The notes under the pieces were generated by a model. That model ran no database searches. It had not been told where the DNA came from and worked only from the letters and a program-made list of their open reading frames with translations. Shown here piece after piece: positions 1-8,980 of a stretch of DNA of 50,348 nt. Source of the DNA: Methylobacter sp. (GTDB taxonomy: Bacteria > Pseudomonadota > Gammaproteobacteria > Methylococcales > Methylomonadaceae); NCBI RefSeq assembly GCF_030680395.1, contig NZ_JAUXVR010000003.1, positions 1-50,348 on the forward strand, written 5' to 3'. Position 1 is the first letter of the stretch; each line of letters opens with the position of its first letter. The position numbers and the translations under genes are program-made.

Positions 1-276
1 CTGAATGAACCGGGTGAGTTCGTTTTGAGCGATGCTGAAGTTTTGCCAGTTGATAATCGCATTGGGGCTGTTGGTGACGACGGTCACGCCCGGCGTGGCG
101 GTATCAATGCTGACTTGCCCGCTTATGATTTGCGCGCCGTCGGGGTTGGCATAAGAAAAAGAAGGGTAGAGTATCGTTAAAACAGCCAGATGAAGTGCGC
201 GACGCAGCGGCTGGTTTGCGCCAAACAATGACTGCCGGTGCGCGGACTGTTTTTTCCGATAGGTTTTCATGGTCAT
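1..276 (-). CDS. filamentous haemagglutinin-type (TPS) secreted protein, N-terminus only
   Basis: The reading frame is open from 276 to the left window edge, so only the first 92 codons are visible. The start is ATG at 276 or ATG at 270 (MTMKTYRKK); neither has a good ribosome site. A basic N-terminus and a hydrophobic stretch (ALHLAVLTILYPSFSYA) form a signal peptide ending in an SYA-N type site. The following residues, including ISGQVSIDT, TNSPNAIINWQNFSI and NELTRFIQ, match the conserved start of the haemagglutination-activity (TPS) domain recognised by two-partner secretion TpsB porins. The protein is therefore probably exported and cell-surface or secreted. It follows the adenylate cyclase gene on the same strand after about 100 bp. 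The rest of the gene and any TpsB partner lie outside the window. Confidence 0.8.
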   Translation of the reverse strand, partial: MTMKTYRKKQSAHRQSLFGANQPLRRALHLAVLTILYPSFSYANPDGAQIISGQVSIDTATPGVTVVTNSPNAIINWQNFSIAQNELTRFIQ

Positions 277-375
277 AAAGCGCACTTTAATTGTAATTAT
301 TTGATTACATTATATCGGCGGCTAACCCAATTCCTTAAGGTTATCAGTGAAAAATGCGAGCCAATTGTCAAAATG

Positions 376-2610
376 TTACTTACTGGTGTGGGTAAACGCG
401 CCATCCCAGTCGCTTTCAGGCGGCGATTCAAGATAGTAGGCTATCCGGTCAAGATAAATTGGGTACAACTTATCATGTGGATACTGCTCAGCTAATTGCT
501 CGAAAACGATTTGTGCGGCTACCCATTGTTGTTGTCGATAACTGTGCAGGCCCTGGTTCAATAAGTCGAGAATCTGCAATTGCCCGGCACTGATATCCTC
601 TGTTACGCCCAACGGTTCATAAATGGTAATAGGTTTGTGCTTGCCCTTGACGCGTACTTTGTCCAGTTCCCGATAGGTGAACTCCGGAGCCGCCATAAGG
701 GTGCTTTCACTGACAATCATTTTTACCCCATATTGTTTGGTGAGTCCTTCCAAGCGTGAGCCTAAATTGACTGCATCGCCCATGATTGTGTAGGCAATGC
801 GAAATTGCGATCCCATATTGCCTACACTCATTTTGCCGGTATTAAGGCCTATGCCAATGTCAACTTCCGGCCAGCCTTTGGCTTTAAAATCTTTTTGAAT
901 GGTCGTTAAAGCTTGCAAGATTGCAAGACCGGCTCTTACTGCGTAGGTGGCATGTTGCGGGTTATGCATCGGAGCGCCCCAAAACGCCATGATGGCATCG
1001 CCGATATATTTGTCGATAGTACCTTTGTGTTCATGTATGACGCGGGTTACCGGTGTTAAGATATCGTTAATCAGTTCACACAGTTCCTGAGGTTCCATGC
1101 CTTCAGAGATGGTGGTAAAGCCCCTGACATCGGAAAATAATACGGTCATTTCCCGGCTTTCGCCTTTTAATGAAAATTCTTCATCCGATTGGCTCATTTG
1201 TTCGACTAATTCGGGCGGAATATATTGGCCGAACATGTTGCCCATTTGTTTTTTCTTGCGGCTTTCAAAGAAAAAACCGAAAAATATCTGGATGCCGTAC
1301 AGTAAAGTCAATAAGGTGATGGGGCTTGCCAGTACAGTATCGATGTTCCACATCGCCCAACAGTAAAAATTGAATGCTATTCCGGCAATAAGCAATACAC
1401 CGAATATAAGCGCGGATAAAAATACGGGTAAGCGGGGAAATACAAAGATAGCCAGCAGGCAGACCCATAGTAACTCACCCAATTCAACCGCCAGGATATA
1501 ACTGGGTCTGGATTTAATGGTTTGATCGAGTAATCCGCTGAGAATATTGGCATGTACCTCAACGCCTGCATAGACGTTTTGTACCGGAGTTACCCGTAAA
1601 TCGAGCAATCCCGCCGCCGACGTGCCGACAATAACAATTTTGTCTTTCAATTTCTCTACGTCGGCTACACCATTAAGCACATCGGTAGCTGAAATATAGG
1701 GAAAACTGCCCTGTCTGCCGCGATAGGGCACCAAAAGGGTGCTGCTCTGATCGACCGGAATATGAAAGCTTTCAATGTCCAGGCCTTCCAGATGGCTATC
1801 GATATTATTTTTGCCATAACCCTCGCCGGTAATAAATTTAACCTCCGGCATGCCCAACAAGGCTCTGAATAATGCCAGCGACAATGCTTCATAAAGCTGA
1901 TGATTATAATTGATTAACAGTGGCAGTCTTCGATAAACACCATCTTCATCGACGTTGGGATTGTTAAAAAAACCACCTGCCATAGCCGCTGTTTGCAGTT
2001 TAGGCAGGTTAGCGGCATAGCTTTGTCCGTTGAACAATAAAGGACTGAAAGGTAAGCCATCTGCTGCCGCCAAGGACGCTGGCAATATGCCCACTTCCGG
2101 AGTTTTTTCGGTTATATGGCTGGCGAAATAACCCAAAACTACAGGCCTGTTTTCGATACTTTTGGCAAACATGTCATCGTAAGACAGTTGCGGACGCATC
2201 GTTTCCAGAGTCGATAAAAAATCGGCATTCTTTTGCAAAGGGCCGGATGCCATTTTTTCCAGCAATTCAACTCCCGCGCTGGTATCAGGCTCGGAAAAGA
2301 CCACGTCGAAACCCAGTAACTTGACGTTGTAATAATCAAACAGCATATCGACCAAATAGGCCAGTTTATCCCTGCGCCAGGGCCAGCGGCCTTCTTTGGC
2401 AAGGCTTTCCTCATCTATATCGATAATGACAATGCGTGGATCGACGGAGTTGAGAACCGTTGTCCGCAAGCGCAAGTCATATAAAATATTTTCCATGCGC
2501 TGCAGGGTTGGAATATGTAGCCAGTGTGCAGTGTGAGCCATGAATAACAGCGTGATTAAAGCACATGCCAGAAAACGATAAAATTTAAGCCATTTATTAC
2601 TGAATTTCAT
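376..2610 (-). CDS. CHASE2-domain class III adenylate cyclase
   Basis: Membrane receptor that probably makes cAMP. An N-terminal membrane segment (LACALITLLFMAHTAHW) is followed by a large extracytoplasmic CHASE2 sensor (about residues 35-350; IVIIDIDEESL, GRWPWRRDKLAYLVD), three further membrane helices (about 370-460) and a cytoplasmic cyclase domain. The cyclase keeps both metal-binding aspartates (FSDVRGFT, YIGDAIMAFWGAP), the adenine-selecting lysine just before YIGD, and the transition-state Asn and Arg in DAVNLGSRLEG, so it should be active. I chose ATG at 2610; a TTG at 2622 would add four residues. About 80 residues after the cyclase domain look like a small helical tail. It is co-oriented with the downstream secreted adhesin and the upstream HD-GYP gene. 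No regulatory site is evident. Confidence 0.92.
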   Translation of the reverse strand: MKFSNKWLKFYRFLACALITLLFMAHTAHWLHIPTLQRMENILYDLRLRTTVLNSVDPRIVIIDIDEESLAKEGRWPWRRDKLAYLVDMLFDYYNVKLLGFDVVFSEPDTSAGVELLEKMASGPLQKNADFLSTLETMRPQLSYDDMFAKSIENRPVVLGYFASHITEKTPEVGILPASLAAADGLPFSPLLFNGQSYAANLPKLQTAAMAGGFFNNPNVDEDGVYRRLPLLINYNHQLYEALSLALFRALLGMPEVKFITGEGYGKNNIDSHLEGLDIESFHIPVDQSSTLLVPYRGRQGSFPYISATDVLNGVADVEKLKDKIVIVGTSAAGLLDLRVTPVQNVYAGVEVHANILSGLLDQTIKSRPSYILAVELGELLWVCLLAIFVFPRLPVFLSALIFGVLLIAGIAFNFYCWAMWNIDTVLASPITLLTLLYGIQIFFGFFFESRKKKQMGNMFGQYIPPELVEQMSQSDEEFSLKGESREMTVLFSDVRGFTTISEGMEPQELCELINDILTPVTRVIHEHKGTIDKYIGDAIMAFWGAPMHNPQHATYAVRAGLAILQALTTIQKDFKAKGWPEVDIGIGLNTGKMSVGNMGSQFRIAYTIMGDAVNLGSRLEGLTKQYGVKMIVSESTLMAAPEFTYRELDKVRVKGKHKPITIYEPLGVTEDISAGQLQILDLLNQGLHSYRQQQWVAAQIVFEQLAEQYPHDKLYPIYLDRIAYYLESPPESDWDGAFTHTSK

Positions 2611-2756
2611 CAAAGAAGCCAAGTTGATCAGGATGAGTGAGGCGTGGGGAATGGGAAATATTTAACCGCCAAGCCATATAGAGTTTCGCAAAGTTTTGTT
2701 GGCGTTCCTTTGCGTATAACGTTGCCTTCACTGCGGTAATATTTTTTCTTATCTAT

Positions 2757-4400
2757 TTAATCAACGTCAATTTGGTAAGCATCCAGAAACTTTTCAGCAT
2801 ATTTTTTATAGATTTTATGTTCAATAAATGCATCATACAGATCGGGGTCAATATGCTTTTCTTCTTTCATTTTCTTTAAGATAAACAAAGCGTCAGAAAG
2901 TTTTTTTCCTGATTTGTAAGGCCGGTCTTTTGCTGTTAATGCTTCAAAGACATCGGCTATGGCCATTACCCGTGCCGGAATGGACATTTGTTCTCGGTTA
3001 AGTCCTTTTGGGTACCCTTTGCCGTCCATGCGTTCATGATGGCCGCCGGCATATTCGACGACGTTTTGTAAGTGTTTGGGGAATTTAATGGCTTCCAGCA
3101 TGGCAATAGTAACGTTAATATGATTATTGATGATTTTTCGTTCCTCCGAGGTCAACGTGCCTCGGAATATACTCAAATTGTAAACCTCTTCATCGCTTAA
3201 TAACGGGACGCTGTCATTGTTGGGTGACCATGTAAGCTTTTGTAACGATTTAAGACGGACAATGTCTTCATCCAACATTGCTTCTCCTCCGGTATTGCAG
3301 CGGCGGATAAATGCCAAGTCATCGTCCAGTTGGGCAATATTGGCTTGGTAAGTTTGTTCCGGTTCGGGGGACGGCGCTTTCTTGTTTTGCAATTCAGCAA
3401 TTTGCTGTTTAAGCAGAGCGATCTCCTGATCGCGTTTTAATACTTCAAAGCGGGCTTCCACCAAATGAATACGGTCAAAAATAGCTTCCAGCTTTGTTGC
3501 CTTGTCAATGACATATTCGGGCGTGATGATCTTGCCGCAGTCGTGTAACCAACTTGCGATAGTGAGTTCGTAATGATCTGCGTCGCTAAGTTTAAAATCC
3601 TGCAAATAGCCATGGGTAGTATCGCTTGCCGCTTCTGCCAGCATTAAGGTCAACTCCGGGACGCGACGACAATGTCCGCCGGTATAAGGCGATTTTTCAT
3701 CAACCGCAGTCGCTATTAATTTGACCAGTGACTCAAACATGTTTTCCAGGTCGGTAATAAGCTGTTGTTTTGTTAATACGGTTGCCGCTTGTGAAGCCAA
3801 GGCTTCGGCAAAACGTTGAGAGACTGAATCGAACTTGATGATTTCTTTGGTTTCAGGATCAATGGCATTAATCAGTTGCAGGATGCCGATGATCTCACCT
3901 TGGTGATTGGTCAGGGGAATGGAAAGGAAAGATTTTGAGCGATAATTATTTTTTTTATCGAATGCCTTGGTACCGGCAAAATCGAAATTAACGGCATCGT
4001 AGGCATCGTCAATGTTGATGGTTTTATTGTTGTGATACGAATAACAGACGACATTCTTGAGGTTGGGTTCCCCATTTTCTCCATACAGGGGAATATTCGG
4101 AATACTAATGGGATTTCCTCCTCCTCCTAAAAAAATACCAAGACTATCGGAACGGATGATTTCTATTCTAATGGCGTTACCATCAACCCGGTATATTGTT
4201 CCTCCATCTGAGTTGGTAATGGATTTTGCTCCCAGCAAAATTTTTTCCAATAATTGCGCAGTATCTTTTTCAGAGGAAAGCGCAATACCGATGTCAGTTA
4301 ACTTTTCAACTTGACTGATGATTTTTTGTAAATCGGCAGAAAGTTCGTTATCAATAGAGGCGGTTTTTTTAAACGGGGGGATATTTTTTTGCGTAGTCAT
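2757..4400 (-). CDS. GAF and HD-GYP domain cyclic-di-GMP phosphodiesterase, insert-containing
   Basis: Probable c-di-GMP hydrolase with a GAF sensor. A short N-terminus precedes the GAF domain (about 30-215), whose FLSIPLTNHQGEIIGILQLINA core is typical. The HD-GYP domain starts near 225: H243 (GGHCRRV), H286-D287-GK (LHDCGK), H454-H455 (GGHHERMDG) and GYP at 462-464, then ARVMAIADVFEALTAKDRPYK. All expected metal ligands and the GYP motif are present. Between the HD pair and the GYP part is an insertion of about 100 residues (305-405) with a charged coiled coil (LKRDQEIALLKQQIAELQ), so the protein is longer than a minimal GAF-HD-GYP. It is cytoplasmic, with no membrane segment. The start is ATG at 4400. 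Its neighbour is a cAMP cyclase, which places two second messengers side by side. Confidence 0.9.
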   Translation of the reverse strand: MTTQKNIPPFKKTASIDNELSADLQKIISQVEKLTDIGIALSSEKDTAQLLEKILLGAKSITNSDGGTIYRVDGNAIRIEIIRSDSLGIFLGGGGNPISIPNIPLYGENGEPNLKNVVCYSYHNNKTINIDDAYDAVNFDFAGTKAFDKKNNYRSKSFLSIPLTNHQGEIIGILQLINAIDPETKEIIKFDSVSQRFAEALASQAATVLTKQQLITDLENMFESLVKLIATAVDEKSPYTGGHCRRVPELTLMLAEAASDTTHGYLQDFKLSDADHYELTIASWLHDCGKIITPEYVIDKATKLEAIFDRIHLVEARFEVLKRDQEIALLKQQIAELQNKKAPSPEPEQTYQANIAQLDDDLAFIRRCNTGGEAMLDEDIVRLKSLQKLTWSPNNDSVPLLSDEEVYNLSIFRGTLTSEERKIINNHINVTIAMLEAIKFPKHLQNVVEYAGGHHERMDGKGYPKGLNREQMSIPARVMAIADVFEALTAKDRPYKSGKKLSDALFILKKMKEEKHIDPDLYDAFIEHKIYKKYAEKFLDAYQIDVD

Positions 4401-4796
4401 GTACTAAGTACTGCGATTTTAGAAAGTATTTATTTAACTATAGTCCATGTAAGTTGACGACGCAAAAATAGATTGTCGATTATCTGCTTTAAGTTGATAA
4501 GCTGATTAAATTTAATGAATTAACGACGGCTGGCCTTTAATGCTGCGTCAAATAGGCAAGCGTTTTACGACGCTTTTACAGGAGAACGGAAGTTAAGTAA
4601 TTTGCGGAAGATATTGGGAATTAATACTTGATGCCAGGCAAGTTATGCCAAAAATATAAATAAATTTTTCGCTACAAACTTGGATTGATCTAACTGCTGT
4701 TGTGCAGGGACAATGGGACTTATTGGGTCGCTATCGAGTTGAACATATCTGGAATTAACATAAGAGTTTAATGACTTAATTTGTTAAAAATATCGG
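4401..4796. other. gene-free interval between HD-GYP and deacetylase-like genes
   Basis: About 400 bp, AT-rich, without a credible reading frame. A small hairpin (arms AAGCGT at 4558 and ACGCTT at 4570) is the only structure I see; it has no following T-run. The interval probably contains the promoter of the HD-GYP gene, but no convincing -35/-10 pair can be assigned by eye. Confidence 0.4.
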
Positions 4797-5738
4797 CTAT
4801 TCAATATCATTGAAGCCAGTCATTAATGTCTTAACATGAATAGCAACACTGGCAGCTAACGCGTTAAGATTATAGCCTCCTTCTAAGGCTGAAATAATCC
4901 GGCCCTTGCAACAACTGTCAGCAATGCTCATTAACTCCTGAGTAATCCATTTGAAATCATCTTCAACCAGCATGATGGAGGCTAACGGATCATCCTTATG
5001 GGCATCGAAACCGGCTGAAATCAGCAATAAATCAGGTTTGAACTTTTTCAGTGCGGGCAAAATAAGGTTGTTGTATTTTTGCCGGAATTCAATGCCGGAA
5101 TCACCCGCAGCCAGCGGCACATTGATAATATTGCCGACACCGGTTTCTGCAGGATGTCCGGTGCCGGGGTAATGCGGCATTTCATGGCTGGATGCATAAA
5201 GCACATTAGGCTGATTGTAAAAAGCCGCCTGTGTGCCGTTACCATGATGGACATCAAAGTCAACAATGGCGATACGTTCTAGCTGGAAATGTTGACGCGC
5301 ATAATTAGCCGCAATCGCTATATTATTAAATAGGCAAAATCCCATTGCCAGCTGGGGTTCTGCATGATGACCCGGTGGACGTATGGCGCAGAATGCATTG
5401 TCGGCTTTGCCGGTCAAGACTTTATCAACTGCATCGCAAACAGCGCCAACCGCGCGAAAAGCGGCTTGTCTTGATCCAGGCGACAGCACTGTATCATGAT
5501 CCAGATAGTGCTCGCCTTGTGTGGGAATAGCTTCAAGAATGGCATCAATATGAAATTGGGGATGAACCAGTCGAATTTGCTCTTCTGTACCGAGTGGCGG
5601 TGATTGGCGGATTAAACCTGAGAACTCCGGTGCGGCCAATGCTTTTTCTATACTCCTGAGTCGGTCAGCGCATTCAGGGTGTCCAACACCTGTTTCATGA
5701 AAAAGAAAATCAGGGTGACTATAATAAAATGTCTTCAC
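4797..5738 (-). CDS. histone deacetylase / acetylpolyamine amidohydrolase family protein
   Basis: Zinc amidohydrolase of the arginase-deacetylase fold, 313 residues, typical for bacterial class II HDAC-like proteins. Active-site motifs are intact: the double histidine (RPPGHHA), the zinc ligands Asp and His in DFDVHHGNGTQ, the second Asp in SAGFDAHKDDPLA and the late catalytic-loop glycines (ALEGGYNL). The natural substrate in bacteria is usually unknown; acetylated polyamines or proteins are possible. The start appears to be GTG at 5738, giving the family N-terminus MKTFYYSHPDFLFHETG. It stands between the HD-GYP gene and the regulator gene on the same strand, with 72 bp to the latter. It is soluble, with no signal peptide. 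Confidence 0.92.
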   Translation of the reverse strand: MKTFYYSHPDFLFHETGVGHPECADRLRSIEKALAAPEFSGLIRQSPPLGTEEQIRLVHPQFHIDAILEAIPTQGEHYLDHDTVLSPGSRQAAFRAVGAVCDAVDKVLTGKADNAFCAIRPPGHHAEPQLAMGFCLFNNIAIAANYARQHFQLERIAIVDFDVHHGNGTQAAFYNQPNVLYASSHEMPHYPGTGHPAETGVGNIINVPLAAGDSGIEFRQKYNNLILPALKKFKPDLLLISAGFDAHKDDPLASIMLVEDDFKWITQELMSIADSCCKGRIISALEGGYNLNALAASVAIHVKTLMTGFNDIE

Positions 5739-5810
5739 AAAGTTTCACTTTAGAGTCTGATAGTAAAAAACGATATTATCGGGAGTTGCCGCAATTAATA
5801 AGGTGATTCG

Positions 5811-6650
5811 CTAAATGCCTGGCGAGCTTATTTTAACAGGTACAGCCACATTCAGTTTGTATCCAAAACCTTTTACAGTCAAAATCCATTGCGGGTTGTT
5901 AGGGTCGTCTTCAATCTTTTTTCTTAATAGATGCATGTACTGATAAAGATCCGATTTGGTTGCCCGGTTATTTTCAGGCCAGAGATGGTTGATAATTTCA
6001 TGGGTCATAAATACGCGATCAATATCTTTCGCCAATAACTCAAAAAGTTCAAATTCTTTACGGGTCAGATTCAATAACTTCCCGTTAAACAGGACGGATT
6101 TGGAACGTTGATCGATTTGAAAAGGTTCTACCGTAAAGCAGTTGTCATTATTGGCCAGATTATTAGACGGCTGATTGTTGCAGATAGCCGCATTTTGCTG
6201 CTGAAGCCACAGCAGTCTGCGATCATTAGCGGCTCGCCTTTCATAATTTCTTTTTTCTTGAGTAAATCGATGACGGAGCTTGAATTTGTTATGCAGATAA
6301 TCTTTCAGTTGATTGACATCAAGAGGCGTATCTAAAGTTGTATCTACCCAGCGAATTGCTTCTTTTGCTACATTGGAAGCGTTATTAACGTCACGTAAAT
6401 AACATACTGGAATTTGATGATTAATACTCATGTCACGGATCAAGTCGAAGTTAATTTTTTGAGCTTGATCTTGTGTCGGTCCCGCAGTAAGAATAACTAT
6501 ATTTGGCTGCATCTGAATCATTTTATTAATAGATTCCTTGTCGGCAGTGGATTCAAAAACCTTATAACGATTTGCATGACAATACCCTTTCAATAACCCC
6601 AGATGATAGGGATCATCGCTAATCAGTCCAATCCGAAAATCTGTATTCAT
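5811..6650 (-). CDS. OmpR/PhoB-type transcription regulator with degenerate receiver
   Basis: DNA-binding regulator of 279 residues. The C-terminal winged helix (about 170-270: LLNLTRKEFELFELLA, RVFMTHEIINHLW, DLYQYMHLLRKKIEDDP, ILTVKGFGYKL) is a clear Trans_reg_C domain. The N-terminal 120 residues have the receiver layout (SDDPYHLGLLKGYC, QPNIVILTAGP, TPLDVNQLKDYL). By alignment the phospho-accepting Asp is Thr (ILT in place of ILD) and the conserved Lys before Pro is also Thr (DTPLD). It is probably phosphorylation-independent. A linker of about 45 polar residues joins the domains. ATG at 6650 has a good ribosome site (CGAGGAC, 5-6 nt upstream). No sensor kinase lies next to it, which fits an orphan, atypical regulator. 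Confidence 0.88.
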   Translation of the reverse strand: MNTDFRIGLISDDPYHLGLLKGYCHANRYKVFESTADKESINKMIQMQPNIVILTAGPTQDQAQKINFDLIRDMSINHQIPVCYLRDVNNASNVAKEAIRWVDTTLDTPLDVNQLKDYLHNKFKLRHRFTQEKRNYERRAANDRRLLWLQQQNAAICNNQPSNNLANNDNCFTVEPFQIDQRSKSVLFNGKLLNLTRKEFELFELLAKDIDRVFMTHEIINHLWPENNRATKSDLYQYMHLLRKKIEDDPNNPQWILTVKGFGYKLNVAVPVKISSPGI

Positions 6651-7183
6651 TATGAGTCCTCGTAAAATCCATTAAAGTGAACAGACACTGGGCCTGGAGG
6701 GCAACAACAAAATAATTTATTTGCAAACGATAAAATAAAAGTCTTAAATATTTAAAAGTTACAATAAATTAGCAAGTTATAATTAACATTATCACAATCA
6801 CGAGTTAATACACAAGGATACTTAGCTCCATTAGTAATAGCACGTATCCAAGAATTCGCTTATTTTAATCCAGAATTATTTGATAATTAATGGCGGTTTG
6901 GATCAGCCATATTGATTTCTAATCGGCTGTTTAAAAACCATGTTATTACCGGCTAAACTTTCGACGATTGGTATGTATTTTTACGTATTTTGTTTATGCA
7001 GTTGCTTTGTTAGGGTTAGCCATATCAATATAGACTTGAAACTGAGTGGCGTTTTCAATGGTTGTGACGAGCAATCAAAAAAATCGACAAAAATATTATT
7101 GCTGGTGTTATCTAAAATAAAGCTGTCACAACTCGTTACAATCAACTTAATGTCTTATTAAAAAACGGATAGTCACCTAACTT
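6651..7183. other. AT-rich gene-free interval between divergent genes
   Basis: About 530 bp between the divergently transcribed regulator and dehydrogenase genes. It is strongly AT-rich (especially 6700-6900) and would hold both promoters. A 73-codon open frame at 6940-7161 has no ribosome site or family resemblance and is not called as a gene. I see no clear terminator, riboswitch or operator. Confidence 0.4.
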
Positions 7184-8125
7184 ATGAAAATTGCCATCAT
7201 CGGAACCGGTCGTGTCGGCTCGACTCTTGCTTATGCCTTGGTAATAAAACAGATTTGTGATCATCTGGTGATTGCCGGGCGTACTTATGAAAAAGCCCGG
7301 GGCGATGCTCTGGATTTGCAACACACGTTGGCTTTTTGCTCAAGGCCTATGCGTATTGAGAGCTGTACCAATGAGCAGGTAAAGGATGCCGATATTGTTG
7401 TAATCACCGCATCGGTTGCGCCTGATGGGCAGGTTTTGACTTCTCGTCTGCAATTGGGCGAGAAAAATACACTGCTGTTCAGGGAATTGATTCCAATACT
7501 GGCTGTCAATAATCCCAACGCCGTGTTTGTTATCGTCACCAATCCGGTCGATGTAATGACTTATGCTGCGTGTAAATTATCCGGTTTTGCCTCCAATCGG
7601 GTGATAGGCGTTGGGACGCTGGTGGATTCCGCCCGATTTCGTGCCTTACTTTCACAGGAAGAACATATTCATCCTGACGATCTTCGAGCCTATATTCTGG
7701 GTGAGCACGGTTCCAATCAATTACCTATATTGAGCAGTGCAGAAGCGGGAGGGGAGAGCATCGGCGACACGCCAATTCACCGACAGTTATTTGCACAGGT
7801 TACCGAGGCCGGTTTTGAGGTTTATCGTCTCAAAGGTTATACAAATCACGCTATCGCCACTGCGACATGCATGGTTATTGAGGCTGTGGTTTTCGACGAA
7901 TACCGCACCATGCCGCTCGTTACGCGGTTTGACGACTGGATGGGCATTCAAGATAACTGCTTTAGCATCCCGGTGGTAGTAGGACGCAGCGGCATTATCC
8001 GTCATTTACACCCTGAGTTGGACGACAGCGAACAGCAAGTCCTGCGAACTGCGGCCACTGCTATCAAAAATGCTATTGTTTCATTGATACCCGACTTGGT
8101 AGATGACAGCCGCATCGATATTTGA
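7184..8125 (+). CDS. lactate/malate dehydrogenase family protein (substrate uncertain)
   Basis: NAD-dependent 2-hydroxyacid dehydrogenase, 313 residues. The Rossmann start is MKIAIIGTGRVGSTLAYAL; ALDLQHT, VTNPVDVMTYAACKLSGF, the substrate-binding Arg in DSARFR and the catalytic His in GEHGSNQLPILS are all present. The mobile active-site loop, which separates lactate from malate dehydrogenases, reads TASVAPDGQVLTSRLQLGEKN. Compared with the usual TAG..xKPGxTRLDLxxKN it is about two residues longer and lacks the KPG signature, so neither lactate nor malate can be assigned. The catalytic-loop Arg (SRL) remains. The gene stands alone, divergent from the regulator gene and convergent with the PilZ gene. 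The soluble enzyme would link pyruvate or oxaloacetate to NADH. Confidence 0.85.
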   Translation: MKIAIIGTGRVGSTLAYALVIKQICDHLVIAGRTYEKARGDALDLQHTLAFCSRPMRIESCTNEQVKDADIVVITASVAPDGQVLTSRLQLGEKNTLLFRELIPILAVNNPNAVFVIVTNPVDVMTYAACKLSGFASNRVIGVGTLVDSARFRALLSQEEHIHPDDLRAYILGEHGSNQLPILSSAEAGGESIGDTPIHRQLFAQVTEAGFEVYRLKGYTNHAIATATCMVIEAVVFDEYRTMPLVTRFDDWMGIQDNCFSIPVVVGRSGIIRHLHPELDDSEQQVLRTAATAIKNAIVSLIPDLVDDSRIDI

Positions 8126-8180
8126 TCAATGCGGCTTTTATTGCAAGTGACGTACTGAGTCCATCAAATAAGCCCTACAA

Positions 8181-8474
8181 TTACCATTCTAATGTCGTGA
8201 AGTTAAGGGCGACCTCCCAGCCATCTGCTGATTTATTTGCGCGCACCACCCTGCCTTCACAGCGAAGACGGGTCATGTTTTTGCCCATTTTTTGCTTGAG
8301 AATGAAGCATCGCAGCATTGAATTCGGCTCGACCGCATTATCCGTAGTAAAACAAACCCCAATAGTACTCAGATTGCGTGTTACGCCCGTACCTGAATCA
8401 AGTTCAACGGTACAAAATGTAGGATATCGGCCGGCTAATCGATTTTCTTTGCTATGATTCATATCTTGTTCCAT
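8181..8474 (-). CDS. PilZ domain protein (probable c-di-GMP receptor)
   Basis: Single-domain protein of 97 residues. Both c-di-GMP contact motifs are visible: RxxxR (RLAGR, near residue 12) and N-x-S-x-x-G (NLSTIG, near residue 35), followed by the beta-barrel pattern (MLRCFILKQKM, TRLRCEGRVVRAN, GWEVALNF). It probably binds c-di-GMP and acts through an unknown partner. The start may be ATG at 8474 or ATG at 8462 (MNHSKENR). It is convergent with the dehydrogenase gene, about 55 bp apart. Together with the HD-GYP gene upstream it shows c-di-GMP signalling in this organism. Confidence 0.85.
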   Translation of the reverse strand: MEQDMNHSKENRLAGRYPTFCTVELDSGTGVTRNLSTIGVCFTTDNAVEPNSMLRCFILKQKMGKNMTRLRCEGRVVRANKSADGWEVALNFTTLEW

Positions 8475-8767
8475 GTGGATGATTTGTTGGGCATGGTGGC
8501 AGATTAATATAGGGAATCGGTATGCCTTTGCAATTATGCAGGAAGGAACCTATTTCAAAATTTCTGCGGATAATAGATGTTTAGTTACCATTATATTATT
8601 TAAAGTTTATATAGTTAAATTGATATCGCAACCAATCGAAAAGACATCGGCTGTAAAAACGGATGGGGCGGTACACGTGTCTATAGGATAGAAAATACGA
8701 GGGACTCAATCAATAAGCACTGTTACCTAGCAGGTGAAGCTGCTAGACCTGCCGGAAGATGCTCAAG

Positions 8768-8795
8768 CAGACTCATTCAGTACTGAATGAGTCTG
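8768..8795. repeat. perfect 28-bp palindrome
   Basis: The arms CAGACTCATTCAG (8768-8780) and CTGAATGAGTCTG (8783-8795) are exact reverse complements around a TA centre. With only two central bases it would make a cruciform or act as a dimeric protein-binding site more readily than an RNA hairpin. The downstream sequence is AGGCTTACTTATTTT, which is not a classical U-tract. Confidence 0.75.
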
Positions 8796-8954
8796 AGGCT
8801 TACTTATTTTATGTGAATTAGGTAAAATCAGTCAGTTGAAGCGATCTCGGTATTTTTAAAACGCCTTGCCCACGTTTAGTTAGATTTACCGATAATGCCG
8901 CTCACCAACAGGGTTTTATACTATTGATAAAAGCCTTCAATCGTCCATTCGTCC

Positions 8955-8980
8955 CCCATTAACAAATGGGTAGTCTTTTT
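8955..8980 (+). terminator. possible Rho-independent terminator upstream of prfC
   Basis: A six-base stem (CCCATT/AATGGG) with loop AACA is followed by TAGTCTTTTT. It would end a plus-strand transcript from the 8475-8950 interval. The stem is short, so confidence is low. Confidence 0.35.

Noticed and set aside
6940-7161. 73-codon open frame before the dehydrogenase gene
   Set aside because: No ribosome site, no family pattern, AT-rich interval where such frames arise by chance.
8473-8691. Plus-strand frame of 72 codons upstream of prfC
   Set aside because: No ribosome site; overlaps the PilZ start region and the sequence is low in coding character.
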